From positions 62,001-126,000 of the forward strand of contig CP129481.1 of assembly GCA_030583905.1 (NCBI GenBank): a stretch of 64,000 nucleotides of DNA, read 5' to 3'. How positions within the stretch are numbered: position 1 is the stretch's first letter; every line of letters starts with the position of its first letter. The translations under genes and the position numbers were made by a program. Positions 18,087 to 25,474 of the stretch are shown here, one piece after another. This DNA is from Anaerolineales bacterium. Its GTDB lineage: Bacteria > Chloroflexota > Anaerolineae > Anaerolineales > Villigracilaceae. The notes under the pieces were generated by a model. That model ran no database searches. It saw only the letters and a list, made by a program, of their open reading frames with translations, and was not told the origin of the DNA.

Positions 18087-18092
18087 ACTATA
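18087..18092 (-). promoter_or_regulatory. -10 box of the leaderless cpaBEF-like operon
   Basis: TATAGT on the minus strand lies seven bases before the ATG at 18079, the same layout as the other leaderless starts in this window. Confidence 0.5.
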
Positions 18093-18344
18093 CCGTTCAG
18101 GAGGACTAGGTAGGTTGCATGTGTCGCTTACTATATTGGGTTTGAATTGCCGGGTTAAAATAAAATTCCTTATTCACACTTTTTCCTAAAAAGTGATGGT
18201 ATCGGGTATGCGCGCAACCGGGTCTTCATGGCGCAGGAGGTCTTTCGGGCGCTGGAAAAAACTGAATAGACAGCCAAGTTCACCCGTAGGGAATAGGGGC
18301 GTGTTTTCAGGCTGTACAAGGGGAATTCCTGCCGCCTACGTACT

Positions 18345-18372
18345 TTGACAATTCCCCCCAACTCCATATAAT
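18345..18372 (+). promoter_or_regulatory. Strong sigma-70-type promoter of the replication module
   Basis: A perfect TTGACA (18345-18350) and a perfect TATAAT (18367-18372) are separated by 16 bases. Transcription would start near 18379 and run toward the primase/SSB/clamp genes, the first of which begins only at 18904. Confidence 0.75.
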
Positions 18373-18378
18373 CCGCAC

Positions 18379-18800
18379 TGTTCCTATTTTCCACAATCCA
18401 TCCCTCCCTTCAAGAAGCCTGGCAAACCGCCGGGCTTCTGCCGTTTCATCCAATCCCCTCATCCGTTCAACGAAAGGAGCCCAAATTCACCATCCCCAAA
18501 CCACTGCATCCGTATCCTCCACCTTCCCATGTATGAAACAGGCTTGTGTGGAAATTTGCATGAACTCACTGAAGGAAATCTCGAACGTTAGGAAAATGGG
18601 AACCCATCAGAGCGAGTTCAAGCTGCCCCAACAAGCCCGATGTCGACACCGACACACTCCCTGAATTTCATGGGTGTGTCGGCAATCCATATTCCCTTGA
18701 AACCCTCATAGGAGGCGGATCGAACCAACCCAAAAACTGAATACCCCCATCAACACGAACGGGCGCCCCGGCATGGATTTCCCATGCCAGCGCCCGTTTT
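18379..18800 (+). ncRNA. Candidate structured leader or small RNA (~420 nt)
   Basis: Between the consensus promoter and a strong terminator-like hairpin at 18758-18800 no convincing gene is found; the longest candidate is a 20-codon frame near 18528 without a ribosome site. Several stems are visible: AGAAGCC/GGCTTCT around 18412-18438, CCGACACAC/GTGTGTCGG at about 18648-18674, and the final hairpin. This could be a regulatory RNA, such as a copy-control or anti-restriction type RNA, or an attenuated leader. Weak evidence. Confidence 0.3.
18758..18800 (+). terminator. Terminator-like compound hairpin before the replication module
   Basis: AACGGGCGC (18758-18766) pairs with GCGCCCGTT (18790-18798), and inside it GGCATGG pairs with CCATGCC. 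TTTT follows at 18797-18800. It lies upstream of the first module gene, so it would end a short RNA or attenuate the operon. Confidence 0.55.
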
Positions 18801-18903
18801 GCGTTTCCACAGCACGACAGCGAGGACTCACCGGGGTGCAAGGCCCGGTAAAAAAAGTGAGAGATCGCCCAGGTGCAACTGGACGATCTCAAAGGTAGAA
18901 CGT

Positions 18904-19134
18904 ATGTTCACAACGGATAATACCACAACCAGCAGGACTGTCAAGATTTTCGCGCCCTTCCGCCTCGACGCCGCACAACGCAAAGTGCTGGTCGCGGGGC
19001 AATTGCTCGACATCGCCTCCCCTTCCGGACGACAGCAAGGGGACTACCTGTACTCCGCCACCGTTACACTGCTGCGTGAGGACGCGCCGGTGTACACCAC
19101 CGCCCCGTACTGGGCGAGCGTGGAGGTGGAATGA
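18904..19134 (+). CDS. Small hypothetical protein at the start of the replication module
   Basis: 76 residues. A Thr/Ser-rich N-terminus is followed by a probable beta-rich part (VKIFAPFRLDAAQRKVLVAG, YLYSATVTLLRED). No membrane helix, no known motif. The start at ATG 18904 follows a weak AGGTAGAA site. First gene after the 0.4-kb leader, with short genes and the primase following at small spacings. Confidence 0.5.
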   Translation: MFTTDNTTTSRTVKIFAPFRLDAAQRKVLVAGQLLDIASPSGRQQGDYLYSATVTLLREDAPVYTTAPYWASVEVE

Positions 19135-19135
19135 G

Positions 19136-19219
19136 ATGGCACTTTGGACTGCGCGGATGCGTGATCATGCCTTCTGTCTGGGACCATTTAATCCATTCCA
19201 ACAAGGAGACAGATCATGA
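19136..19219 (+). CDS. Possible 27-residue peptide (translationally coupled)
   Basis: An ATG one base after the previous stop opens a 27-codon frame (MALWTARMRDHAFCLGPFN...) whose TGA overlaps the next ATG as ATGA. There is no separate ribosome site, so it would depend on coupling. A chance frame is possible. Confidence 0.3.
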   Translation: MALWTARMRDHAFCLGPFNPFQQGDRS

Positions 19220-19323
19220 GAACTCTCGCATTGCTTCTCATCCTGGTCGCAATCGCCGCCAGCCAGCCGCATCACTGGCTCGCCCTCAGCGCGGCAGCCC
19301 TCGCCCGCTGCCCAGGCGTCTGA
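19216..19323 (+). CDS. Small membrane or secreted peptide (35 residues)
   Basis: ATG at 19216 is preceded by a strong AAGGAGA site at good distance. The product has a hydrophobic helix (TLALLLILVAIAA) and a short tail with His, Trp and one Cys. It resembles a signal peptide or single-pass peptide. No family recognised. It lies just before the primase-like gene. Confidence 0.5.
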   Translation: MRTLALLLILVAIAASQPHHWLALSAAALARCPGV

Positions 19324-19353
19324 CCAAACGAAAAGGAGGTCGCAGAAAAGCAC

Positions 19354-20346
19354 ATGGAAAATATCTTATCCGCCGCCGAAAAGATGTTGGGGACGGCGGT
19401 TCGCGTGGAGGATCATCGGGGCTGGGCCATCTTCTGGTGCCCCTTCCATAACGACGCGGATCGGGAGGGAGAGGGGGGGCAGCCCAACTTCGGCGTCAAC
19501 CTCACCAGCGGGTACTGGAAGTGCCTGCGCTGCGGCGCCAGCGGCGGGTCGCTCAAATCGCTGCAGAAGAAACTGGGTCGGGAATGGGCGCCGCCCGTGT
19601 CGGTCGCCGCGCCGACAGGCCCCCAACGACCGCCGACCCAGGTGCAGCTGCTCGATGAAGCCGTGTCGGAGGCGCGTTCATGCGTGCAACGTTCGCCGGC
19701 CTGGGACTATCTGGCAGTGCGCGGTGTGACACCTTATACCGCGCTGGTCTACGGACTCGGATACGGCCTTCCCGTCCCGCGCGTCCATCGCGAGATCCTC
19801 GAGGCCGCCCGGCAATCGATGATGGTGCGGCGCGACGGCGTCTGGTTGTGGGCGGGCGGGGTGGTGTATGCCGACCCGCCGACCCGACCCGCTGTCATGA
19901 ACGTGCGCTACATCCCTGGAGAGCAGCTGCCCAAAGGCACGCGCAACTTCAAACCGCTCAAGAACCACAAGACCTGGGGCAACCGCGTGCAACCGCTCGG
20001 GAGCTGGCGCATCACGCCCGCCACGCGCACCCTGATCGTGCTGGAAGGCCTGTTCGACATGCTCATCACCGCCCAGAAGCTGCACCAGCTTGGGCTCGAG
20101 ACCGAGGTGACCGCGCTCTACACCAACGGCGCCAGTCCATCTGCAAAAATGCACCAGTGGTTCCGCGACCACCCGCAGTACGAGTACATCCTGCTGCGCG
20201 ACCCGGACAAGGCCGGCGTCGAATGGGCGCAAGGCGTGTCGGACTCCATCCGGCGCGGCGGCGGCAGGTCGCACACCTTCAAGCCGCCCGACAAACTCGA
20301 TCCGGACGAAGCCATCCTGAGCGGCTGGTGGCCGTCCATTCTGTAA
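19354..20346 (+). CDS. DNA primase-like protein (CHC2-type zinc finger + Toprim)
   Basis: 330 residues. The N-terminal zinc finger has ligands C29, H32, C57 and C60 (CPFH ... CLRC), as in DnaG and phage primases. The C-terminal part is a Toprim domain: LIVLEGLFDMLI carries the conserved Glu near residue 230 and ILLRDPDKAGVEWAQ the DxD-like acidic motif. The central polymerase domain is short compared with DnaG, so it may be a compact element primase or a primase-like accessory. An AGGAGG site lies about 14 bases before the ATG. Together with the SSB and clamp genes that follow it suggests autonomous replication or conjugative DNA processing. Confidence 0.72.
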   Translation: MENILSAAEKMLGTAVRVEDHRGWAIFWCPFHNDADREGEGGQPNFGVNLTSGYWKCLRCGASGGSLKSLQKKLGREWAPPVSVAAPTGPQRPPTQVQLLDEAVSEARSCVQRSPAWDYLAVRGVTPYTALVYGLGYGLPVPRVHREILEAARQSMMVRRDGVWLWAGGVVYADPPTRPAVMNVRYIPGEQLPKGTRNFKPLKNHKTWGNRVQPLGSWRITPATRTLIVLEGLFDMLITAQKLHQLGLETEVTALYTNGASPSAKMHQWFRDHPQYEYILLRDPDKAGVEWAQGVSDSIRRGGGRSHTFKPPDKLDPDEAILSGWWPSIL

Positions 20347-20363
20347 CTTCAATCCATTCCCTG

Positions 20364-20398
20364 AATCGGGGAGCGATCCTGCATCGCTCCCCGATTTT
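20364..20398 (+). terminator. Intrinsic terminator after the primase-like gene
   Basis: A 14-bp perfect stem (AATCGGGGAGCGAT and complement) with a 5-base loop is followed by TTTT. It lies 18 bases past the stop codon. Confidence 0.75.
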
Positions 20399-20419
20399 CA
20401 TTCTTCAAGGAGAAACCAC

Positions 20420-20560
20420 ATGTCCGTATTCACCATCCTGATCGCCGCCCTCGGCATCCTGTTCGTGGTCTGGGCGCTCTGGTTCATCGTTTCCATGATC
20501 CGCTACATCCGCTCCGGCCGGTACGAGATGGACCAGCGCCTGCGCGAGATCTGCAAGTAA
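20420..20560 (+). CDS. Small single-pass membrane protein (46 residues)
   Basis: A strong AAGGAGA site precedes ATG 20420. The sequence starts with a long hydrophobic helix (TILIAALGILFVVWALWFIV) and ends in a charged tail (RSGRYEMDQRLREICK), so the C-terminus is probably cytosolic. No family recognised. It stands between a terminator and ssb, in the same strand and style as its neighbours. Confidence 0.6.
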   Translation: MSVFTILIAALGILFVVWALWFIVSMIRYIRSGRYEMDQRLREICK

Positions 20561-20587
20561 TTTCAACCCTAACACAAGGAGACTCTC

Positions 20588-20998
20588 ATGTCCAAGCAAT
20601 ACAACAAAACCACCTTCATCGGTCACCTCGGCGGCGACCCCGAAATGCGCTACACCCCGGCCGGCACCGCCGTGACGACCTTCAATGTCGCCACCAACGA
20701 CCAGTACAACAACGAGAAGGGCGAGACGGTCAAGGTCACCACCTGGTTCCGTTGCACCGCCTGGGGCAAGTTGGGCGAGGTCTGCAACCAGTACCTGAAA
20801 AAGGGCAGCAAGGTGTTGATCGAAGGACGCCTGACGCCGGACAAAGCCACCGGCCGCCCGCGTATTTGGGCAAGACAGGACGGCACGGCGGCGGCGGATT
20901 ATGAACTCAAAATCCTGGAGATCCATTTCCTGGACAACAGGAACGATGGACCTGCCATCGCGCAGGCTGATGCGGCCGAGGATGACATTCCGTATTAG
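20588..20998 (+). CDS. ssb: Single-stranded DNA-binding protein
   Basis: 136 residues. The OB-fold core is clear from the start: NKTTFIGHLGGDPEMRYTPA, then VTTFNVATND and the WFRCTAWGKLGEVCNQYLKK segment. The C-terminal acidic tip is EDDIPY, matching the DDDIPF-type tail that recruits replication proteins. The linker is short. It coats single-stranded DNA in replication, repair or conjugation. It has its own AAGGAGA site and its place next to primase and clamp genes suggests an element-encoded copy. Confidence 0.92.
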   Translation: MSKQYNKTTFIGHLGGDPEMRYTPAGTAVTTFNVATNDQYNNEKGETVKVTTWFRCTAWGKLGEVCNQYLKKGSKVLIEGRLTPDKATGRPRIWARQDGTAAADYELKILEIHFLDNRNDGPAIAQADAAEDDIPY

Positions 20999-21024
20999 CC
21001 CAGCCCATGCCCGGAGATCACGCA

Positions 21025-21195
21025 ATGACCGCTGAACAGATCCGTTCGCTGCAAAGAGTCCTGGACTACCTCGCGCAGGACGAAGAATCCCATTTCGAAA
21101 GCGCCTCCCCTGAGGAACGCGCGAACCATATTTATCTGGATGTCCTGATCCTGCAGGACTTTCTGGAACAGCAACAAGGAGAACCCAACCCATGA
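21025..21195 (+). CDS. Small hypothetical acidic protein
   Basis: 56 residues, helical and acidic (YLAQDEESHFESASPEERAN, ILQDFLEQQQGE). The ATG at 21025 is chosen because GGAG lies eight bases upstream; an ATG at 21007 has none. Its stop overlaps the clamp start by four bases. Not recognised; it may act with the clamp. Confidence 0.5.
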   Translation: MTAEQIRSLQRVLDYLAQDEESHFESASPEERANHIYLDVLILQDFLEQQQGEPNP

Positions 21196-22364
21196 TCACC
21201 CTTCAACAAGACCTGCTGCACTCGGCATTGAATGCCGTGACCCGCGTCAGCACGAAAAGCACCCTGATGGCAGCCTTTGCCCTCGTGCGGCTGGATGTGC
21301 ATACGGACGGCATCCTGCACCTGTCCTGCTTCAACGGCGAGACCGCCGCGCGCGCAAGCGTGAATGTGGACTGCATTGAAGACCTTTCCGTCTGTGTGGA
21401 TGCCGCCACCCTGAAGGCCGTAGTGGAGACGCTGGCAGGCGAGATCCGCCTGCATGTGGATGGGACTGCGCTGGTCATCCAGCAGGGAACCTCCAACCGC
21501 ACCAGCCTGCGCATTGTTGGAGAAACGCTGCCGGTGATCGGCGAGGAAAGCATTCAAACGGTTGCCACATTTTCCGGCACCATCTTCCGCAGCCTGATGC
21601 GCGCCCTGCCCTTCGCCTCCACGGATGACTCGCGCGCCGTGCTGCAGGTCATCCACCTGATCCTGGACTCCGATACGGTGATGGCACAGACCGCCGATGG
21701 ATATTCAGCCGGGCTCGTGCTGGAGAGCATCGAGGGTCCCGCGGAACCCACCTCCGTATCGCTGCCCTTGAGCAGCGCCCGCCTGCTGTCCACCCTGGTC
21801 GAGGACCGCGACACCGTGCGCATGGGCACCACAGGGGAGAACCGCTACATCTTCCAGATCAGCAACACGGATGACCCCAAGGACCTGACCCTGGCGACCG
21901 TCACGGCCGACGGCAATTTCCCATCGGCACAGATCAAGAGCCTGATCGAGGAGGCACGGCAAAACGCGGTCGCCACGCTTCAAATCCAGCAGCCCAGCCT
22001 GATGCAGTCCATCCGCATGGTCAACGCGATGGGCACCCAAAGCACCTTCCTCAAGGCCGTGGGCGGTGTCGCAAAGATCGCCTCGGCCGAAACCGAAACC
22101 GGACAGGGTCGCAACATCCTGGAAGGGACTGCCAGCGGAGAGAACGCCCAAGCCTGGTTGTCCGCGACCTTCCTGAAACGCGCGGCGGAAGCCTGCAAAG
22201 GCGGCGAACTGGTCATGCGCATCACGAATAACACAAAGCCGATCCTGATCGAAGCCGGCAGCTTCACAGCGGTCATCATGCCGATGATGCTGGAGGGCAA
22301 TAAGGATCCCTTCCCGGAGGACGAAGCCATCGCCATCACGCTGCCCGACATGGCAATGGCCTGA
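21192..22364 (+). CDS. dnaN: DNA polymerase III beta subunit (sliding clamp)
   Basis: 390 residues, slightly longer than the usual ~370. Three repeated clamp domains can be followed: LQQDLLHSALNAVTRVSTKS with FALVRLDVHTDG at the start, LPVIGEESIQTVATFSGTIF in the middle, and a C-terminal ITNNTKPILIEAG segment followed by VIMPM. The clamp tethers DNA polymerases to DNA. A host normally keeps dnaN near dnaA, so this copy in a module with ssb and primase is probably element-borne. It is coupled to the preceding small gene by an ATGA overlap. Confidence 0.85.
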   Translation: MITLQQDLLHSALNAVTRVSTKSTLMAAFALVRLDVHTDGILHLSCFNGETAARASVNVDCIEDLSVCVDAATLKAVVETLAGEIRLHVDGTALVIQQGTSNRTSLRIVGETLPVIGEESIQTVATFSGTIFRSLMRALPFASTDDSRAVLQVIHLILDSDTVMAQTADGYSAGLVLESIEGPAEPTSVSLPLSSARLLSTLVEDRDTVRMGTTGENRYIFQISNTDDPKDLTLATVTADGNFPSAQIKSLIEEARQNAVATLQIQQPSLMQSIRMVNAMGTQSTFLKAVGGVAKIASAETETGQGRNILEGTASGENAQAWLSATFLKRAAEACKGGELVMRITNNTKPILIEAGSFTAVIMPMMLEGNKDPFPEDEAIAITLPDMAMA

Positions 22365-22398
22365 GAAACGCACAGGCGCGAGGAGATTGCCACATGTG

Positions 22399-22420
22399 TA
22401 TACTTGCATTACAATGTAGT
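22399..22420 (+). promoter_or_regulatory. Promoter/operator of the Phd-PIN pair
   Basis: TATACT (22399-22404) overlaps an imperfect palindrome, acttgCATTacAATGtagt (22402-22420), upstream of the antitoxin. Autoregulation by the antitoxin complex is typical for such pairs. Confidence 0.45.
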
Positions 22421-22438
22421 CACATTAAGGAGTTCCCG

Positions 22439-22729
22439 ATGAAACCCATGAGAGTCGGAACGCGCGAGCTCAAATCCAAATTAAGCGAATATCTGCGCCA
22501 CGTCAAGGCGGGGGAAACCATCATCGTCACGGAGCGCGGCAGGACCATCGGTCAGATCGTGCCGGTCCAGCCGACCCTGGAAAAGCGCCTGAGGGGACTG
22601 GTGGAATCCGGCCTGGCCGAGTGGGATGGTCGAAAATACCAACCCGGCAAACCGTCCGCCCGGAACCGGAGCCGCAGGCAGGTGTCCGACCTGATCATCG
22701 AGGACCGCGATGTCGATCCTCTACCTTGA
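22439..22729 (+). CDS. Phd/YefM-type antitoxin
   Basis: 96 residues. The N-terminus has the Phd/YefM DNA-binding fold (RVGTRELKSKLSEYLRHVKA, then GETIIVTERGRTIGQIVP). The C-terminal part (WDGRKYQPGKPSARNRSRR) is basic and probably disordered until it wraps the toxin. AAGGAG precedes ATG 22439. It overlaps the PIN toxin gene by 20 bases, so the two are coupled. It neutralises the toxin and represses the operon. Confidence 0.82.
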   Translation: MKPMRVGTRELKSKLSEYLRHVKAGETIIVTERGRTIGQIVPVQPTLEKRLRGLVESGLAEWDGRKYQPGKPSARNRSRRQVSDLIIEDRDVDPLP

Positions 22730-23156
22730 TACCAGCGCCCTGGTCAAACAATATGTCCAGGAGGCAGGCTCCGAGCCGGTCATGGATTTGATCCGGAAGG
22801 CCGATCACGCCGGCACCAGCCTGATCTCCCGCGCAGAAATGTCGGCAGCCCTGGCGCGCGCGGCCCGCTTAAAGGTCCTGTCTGCCGGCGCGGCGCATGC
22901 CGCCTGGGAGCAATTCCTGGGGGATTGGCCGGCCCTGACCCGCCTGAATGTCTCCAGGCAGATCGTCGACCGCGCAGCCATGCTGGTCTGGGATTTTCCC
23001 CTGCGCGGATATGACGCCGTGCATCTTGCATCGGCGCTGCTCTGGCAGGAGACGCTGGAGACCGAAATCCTGCTGGCGACCTTCGACCGCGAACTGTGGT
23101 CGGCGGCGCGCAGGGCTGGCTTGTCCGTCTGGCCGGAAACCCTGCCCGCCAGATAA
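22710..23156 (+). CDS. vapC: VapC-like PIN-domain ribonuclease toxin
   Basis: 148 residues with the PIN acidic set: D7 (LYLDTSALVKQY), E43 (SRAEMSAALA), D101 (YDAVHLASAL) and a C-terminal Asp (TFDRELW). PIN toxins cut tRNA, rRNA or mRNA with Mg2+. It is paired with the overlapping Phd-type antitoxin upstream. The combination stabilises elements or responds to phage. The target RNA cannot be predicted. Confidence 0.85.
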   Translation: MSILYLDTSALVKQYVQEAGSEPVMDLIRKADHAGTSLISRAEMSAALARAARLKVLSAGAAHAAWEQFLGDWPALTRLNVSRQIVDRAAMLVWDFPLRGYDAVHLASALLWQETLETEILLATFDRELWSAARRAGLSVWPETLPAR

Positions 23157-23187
23157 CCCCCGCAAAACAATATAAGAAGTTGAGACA

Positions 23188-23261
23188 GAGCCCGGCAGTG
23201 ATCCTGCCGGGCTCCGTGTTTTCCAAGGTCGGCATGACGCGAATGACGTCATGCCGACCTT
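23188..23261 (+). terminator. Two tandem hairpin terminators after the PIN toxin gene
   Basis: The first stem, GAGCCCGGCAG with its complement (23188-23214), is followed by GTGTTTT. The second is a 15-bp perfect stem, AAGGTCGGCATGACG and complement (23225-23261), followed by TTCATTTCC. Together they isolate the toxin unit from radC. Confidence 0.65.
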
Positions 23262-23280
23262 TCATTTCCCAAGGAGTCCC

Positions 23281-23997
23281 ATGAACGACAACCATTCCCT
23301 GTTGCTCCAATCCCCGCCCACCTACGAACCACCCATCCTCAAGACCATGCCCCTGCGCGAACAACCCGCTTATCGCATCGCCCAGGATCCCGCTGCCTGC
23401 AACATCACCGAACTCATGGCGGCGGTGATCGGCGGGTCCAAACAGATCGAACTCTCGCAGGCGCTGCTGGCTCGTTTCGACGGCGACATCCGCCGCCTGT
23501 ACCAGGCGCATCCCTCCGAACTCGCCAAGGTAAAGGGCATCCATCAGGCCACCGCGGTGCGCATCAAGGCGGCCCTCAACCTGGGGCTGCGCCTGAGTCT
23601 GCCGGGCGATGAACGCACGGCGATTAACTCGCCAGCCGATGCCGCCGCATTGGTGCAGGCGGAAATGTCATTGCTCGAAAAGGAACATTTGAGAACGATC
23701 CTGCTGGACCGCCGCAACCGTGTGCTGGAGATCGTCGAGGTCTATCAGGGTTCGGTCAGCTCCTCCCAGGTGCGGATCGGCGAGGTCTTTCACGCCGCGA
23801 TCAACCGCAACGCCTCCGCCCTGATCGTGATCCACAACCATCCCTCCGGTGACCCCACGCCCTCGCCGGATGATGTGGCGGTCACGCGCGCAATGGTGCA
23901 GGCCGGCAAACTGCTCGACATCGACCTGCTGGATCATCTCGTGATCGGCGGGCAGCGTTGGGTCTCGCTCAAGGAACGCGGGCTCGGTTTCACCTAG
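23281..23997 (+). CDS. radC: RadC-family JAB/MPN-domain protein
   Basis: 238 residues from ATG 23281, which follows AAGGAG. N-terminal helix-hairpin-helix region (LAKVKGIHQATAVRIKAAL) and a C-terminal JAB/MPN metalloprotease-like domain with the metal motif HNHPSGDPTPSPDD. RadC proteins are frequent on plasmids, ICEs and phages; their role in DNA repair is disputed and an anti-restriction or nuclease function has been proposed. Here it sits in the element's accessory run. An upstream in-frame ATG at 23251 lies in the terminator and is rejected. Confidence 0.88.
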   Translation: MNDNHSLLLQSPPTYEPPILKTMPLREQPAYRIAQDPAACNITELMAAVIGGSKQIELSQALLARFDGDIRRLYQAHPSELAKVKGIHQATAVRIKAALNLGLRLSLPGDERTAINSPADAAALVQAEMSLLEKEHLRTILLDRRNRVLEIVEVYQGSVSSSQVRIGEVFHAAINRNASALIVIHNHPSGDPTPSPDDVAVTRAMVQAGKLLDIDLLDHLVIGGQRWVSLKERGLGFT

Positions 23998-24005
23998 GAG
24001 GCGGG

Positions 24006-24374
24006 ATGAAACAACTGACTCTCAACCTGACCTTCCCCCCCGCGCCGCCGACCAGAAGCATCCTCAAGAACACCACCTGGCTCGATGCCGGCTGGGCAAC
24101 CATCTGCCTCGGCTTCACCAAAAAGGTGGAGATCAGCCGGTCTTTGAACGATGCCCTGCAGGGCGGAGACGAGGACGACCACGACCAGCAGCTCTACGAT
24201 GCGCTCTGGCTGGCGCACCACCAGCTGGCGCTCCAGCAGCGTCCATCCTGCTCCTTCACCTTCGACTTCCTGCGCGATGACAAGATCAGCGGTCGTTTCA
24301 TCGAGACCAGCTTGCGCCTGCATGTCGAGGAAAAGCCGCAATTGATCCTGCTGGGCTTGATCCGGGATTTTTAG
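24006..24374 (+). CDS. Hypothetical protein
   Basis: 122 residues. It has a beta-strand-like start (KQLTLNLTFPPAPPTRSIL), an acidic centre (GGDEDDHDQQLYDALWLAHHQ) and a helical or beta C-terminus (LRLHVEEKPQLILLGL). AGGAGG precedes ATG 24006. Not recognised. It follows radC by eight bases and shares its transcript. Confidence 0.5.
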   Translation: MKQLTLNLTFPPAPPTRSILKNTTWLDAGWATICLGFTKKVEISRSLNDALQGGDEDDHDQQLYDALWLAHHQLALQQRPSCSFTFDFLRDDKISGRFIETSLRLHVEEKPQLILLGLIRDF

Positions 24375-24384
24375 GAGCGAGACC

Positions 24385-24780
24385 ATGCCATTCTATCTCG
24401 GCAAACGTGGAGAGGATGACCTGATCCTGTTTCACTCTGCCATGCCACCCACCAAACAGACCCACGGACATTTGTACAAGGCGGTCATCGGACCCTTCGC
24501 AAGCCGCGTCGGGGCAGGGTACTTCGCACGCTATGGAAGAAACAACCCGGACATCCGCACCGCCGCCGATGCCGAACGCCTGGCACGCGCCGACCCGCGC
24601 ATGGAGGGGCTCATCGTCGAGGAGAGCATGACGACGGAGGAACTCACCACGGCCTTGGAATGCGCTGCGCAAGACCAGGCTGAATATTCACCACCATCCA
24701 CCCTGCCGGTTGCAAGCCGGCAGGAACTATTTCAAACACAAGGAGCCATCCCATGCCTAATTGGACTGAAAACGAACTGA
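24385..24780 (+). CDS. Hypothetical protein
   Basis: 131 residues, mixed alpha/beta (FYLGKRGEDDLILFHSAMPP, YKAVIGPFASRVGAGYFARY). No Cys and no obvious catalytic motif. AGGAG precedes the ATG. The last 28 bases overlap the next gene in another frame, so its C-terminus (QGAIPCLIGLKTN) is read across the next ribosome site. Not recognised. Confidence 0.5.
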   Translation: MPFYLGKRGEDDLILFHSAMPPTKQTHGHLYKAVIGPFASRVGAGYFARYGRNNPDIRTAADAERLARADPRMEGLIVEESMTTEELTTALECAAQDQAEYSPPSTLPVASRQELFQTQGAIPCLIGLKTN

Positions 24781-25445
24781 CCATCAGCGGTCCCGATGTC
24801 AACAAGGTGCTTGAAGCCATCCGAAGCGACTCTCCCGACGATCAAGACCTGCGCATCCTGGATTTCAACACGATCATCCCCTACCCGCAGATCTATCACG
24901 ACATGGACAGACGCGCCGAGGAGTATCGCGAAAAACTGCACGCCATCGCAAACAACGACCCGGAGCGCCGGCAGAAACTCGAAGCGCTCGGCGCGGAATA
25001 TGGTGTGGAGCCTGGTACACCGTGGATCAAGGATGGCTTCAACTCAGGCGGCTATGAATGGTGCTGCGAGAATTGGATGACGAAATGGAATGCCTGTCAT
25101 GTCCATCTCACCACCCGCGCCGACTCCTCCCAACCCCTGCGCAAGACATCCAGGTGCGCCCACTGCCAGACGGTCCATAAGACTGAAACGATGGTCGTCC
25201 TGACCTGCCGGCAGTGCGGCAGCCCCCTGCCGGACGCAGAACCCATCCAGGCTTTCCTCGAATTCGACACCGCCTGGAGTCCGCCCATCCCCGTGATCGA
25301 AAAACTTGCCTCGATGTTCCCCGACCATGCCTTCGAGTTGAAATACTTCGAGGGCGGCATGGGCTTCAGCGGGCACGCCCGCTGGTCTGACGGCATCGAG
25401 GAATTTCATCACGAATATAGATACAGCGGTCCGCGCGGCGGATAG
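24753..25445 (+). CDS. YubB/DUF1281-like ferredoxin-fold protein with zinc-ribbon insert
   Basis: 230 residues. The opening PNWTENELTISGP closely fits the start of YubB/Api92-like proteins found on plasmids and phages, which have a ferredoxin-like fold and no known activity. The centre (GYEWCCENWMTKWNACHVHL) and the C-terminal FLEFDTAWSPPIPVIEKL also fit the family. Between them lies an unusual CAHC ... CRQCG zinc-ribbon-like insert (about residues 134-156). AAGGAG precedes ATG 24753. It overlaps the previous gene by 28 bases. The family is a marker of mobile elements. Confidence 0.7.
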   Translation: MPNWTENELTISGPDVNKVLEAIRSDSPDDQDLRILDFNTIIPYPQIYHDMDRRAEEYREKLHAIANNDPERRQKLEALGAEYGVEPGTPWIKDGFNSGGYEWCCENWMTKWNACHVHLTTRADSSQPLRKTSRCAHCQTVHKTETMVVLTCRQCGSPLPDAEPIQAFLEFDTAWSPPIPVIEKLASMFPDHAFELKYFEGGMGFSGHARWSDGIEEFHHEYRYSGPRGG

Positions 25446-25474
25446 ATCCAACTCACAACCACAAGGAGCAAAGC

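Noticed and set aside
19678..20441. Two 220-250 codon frames overlapping the primase-like gene
   Set aside because: They are Arg/Ala/His-rich shadows of the primase frame, which carries clear zinc-finger and Toprim motifs.
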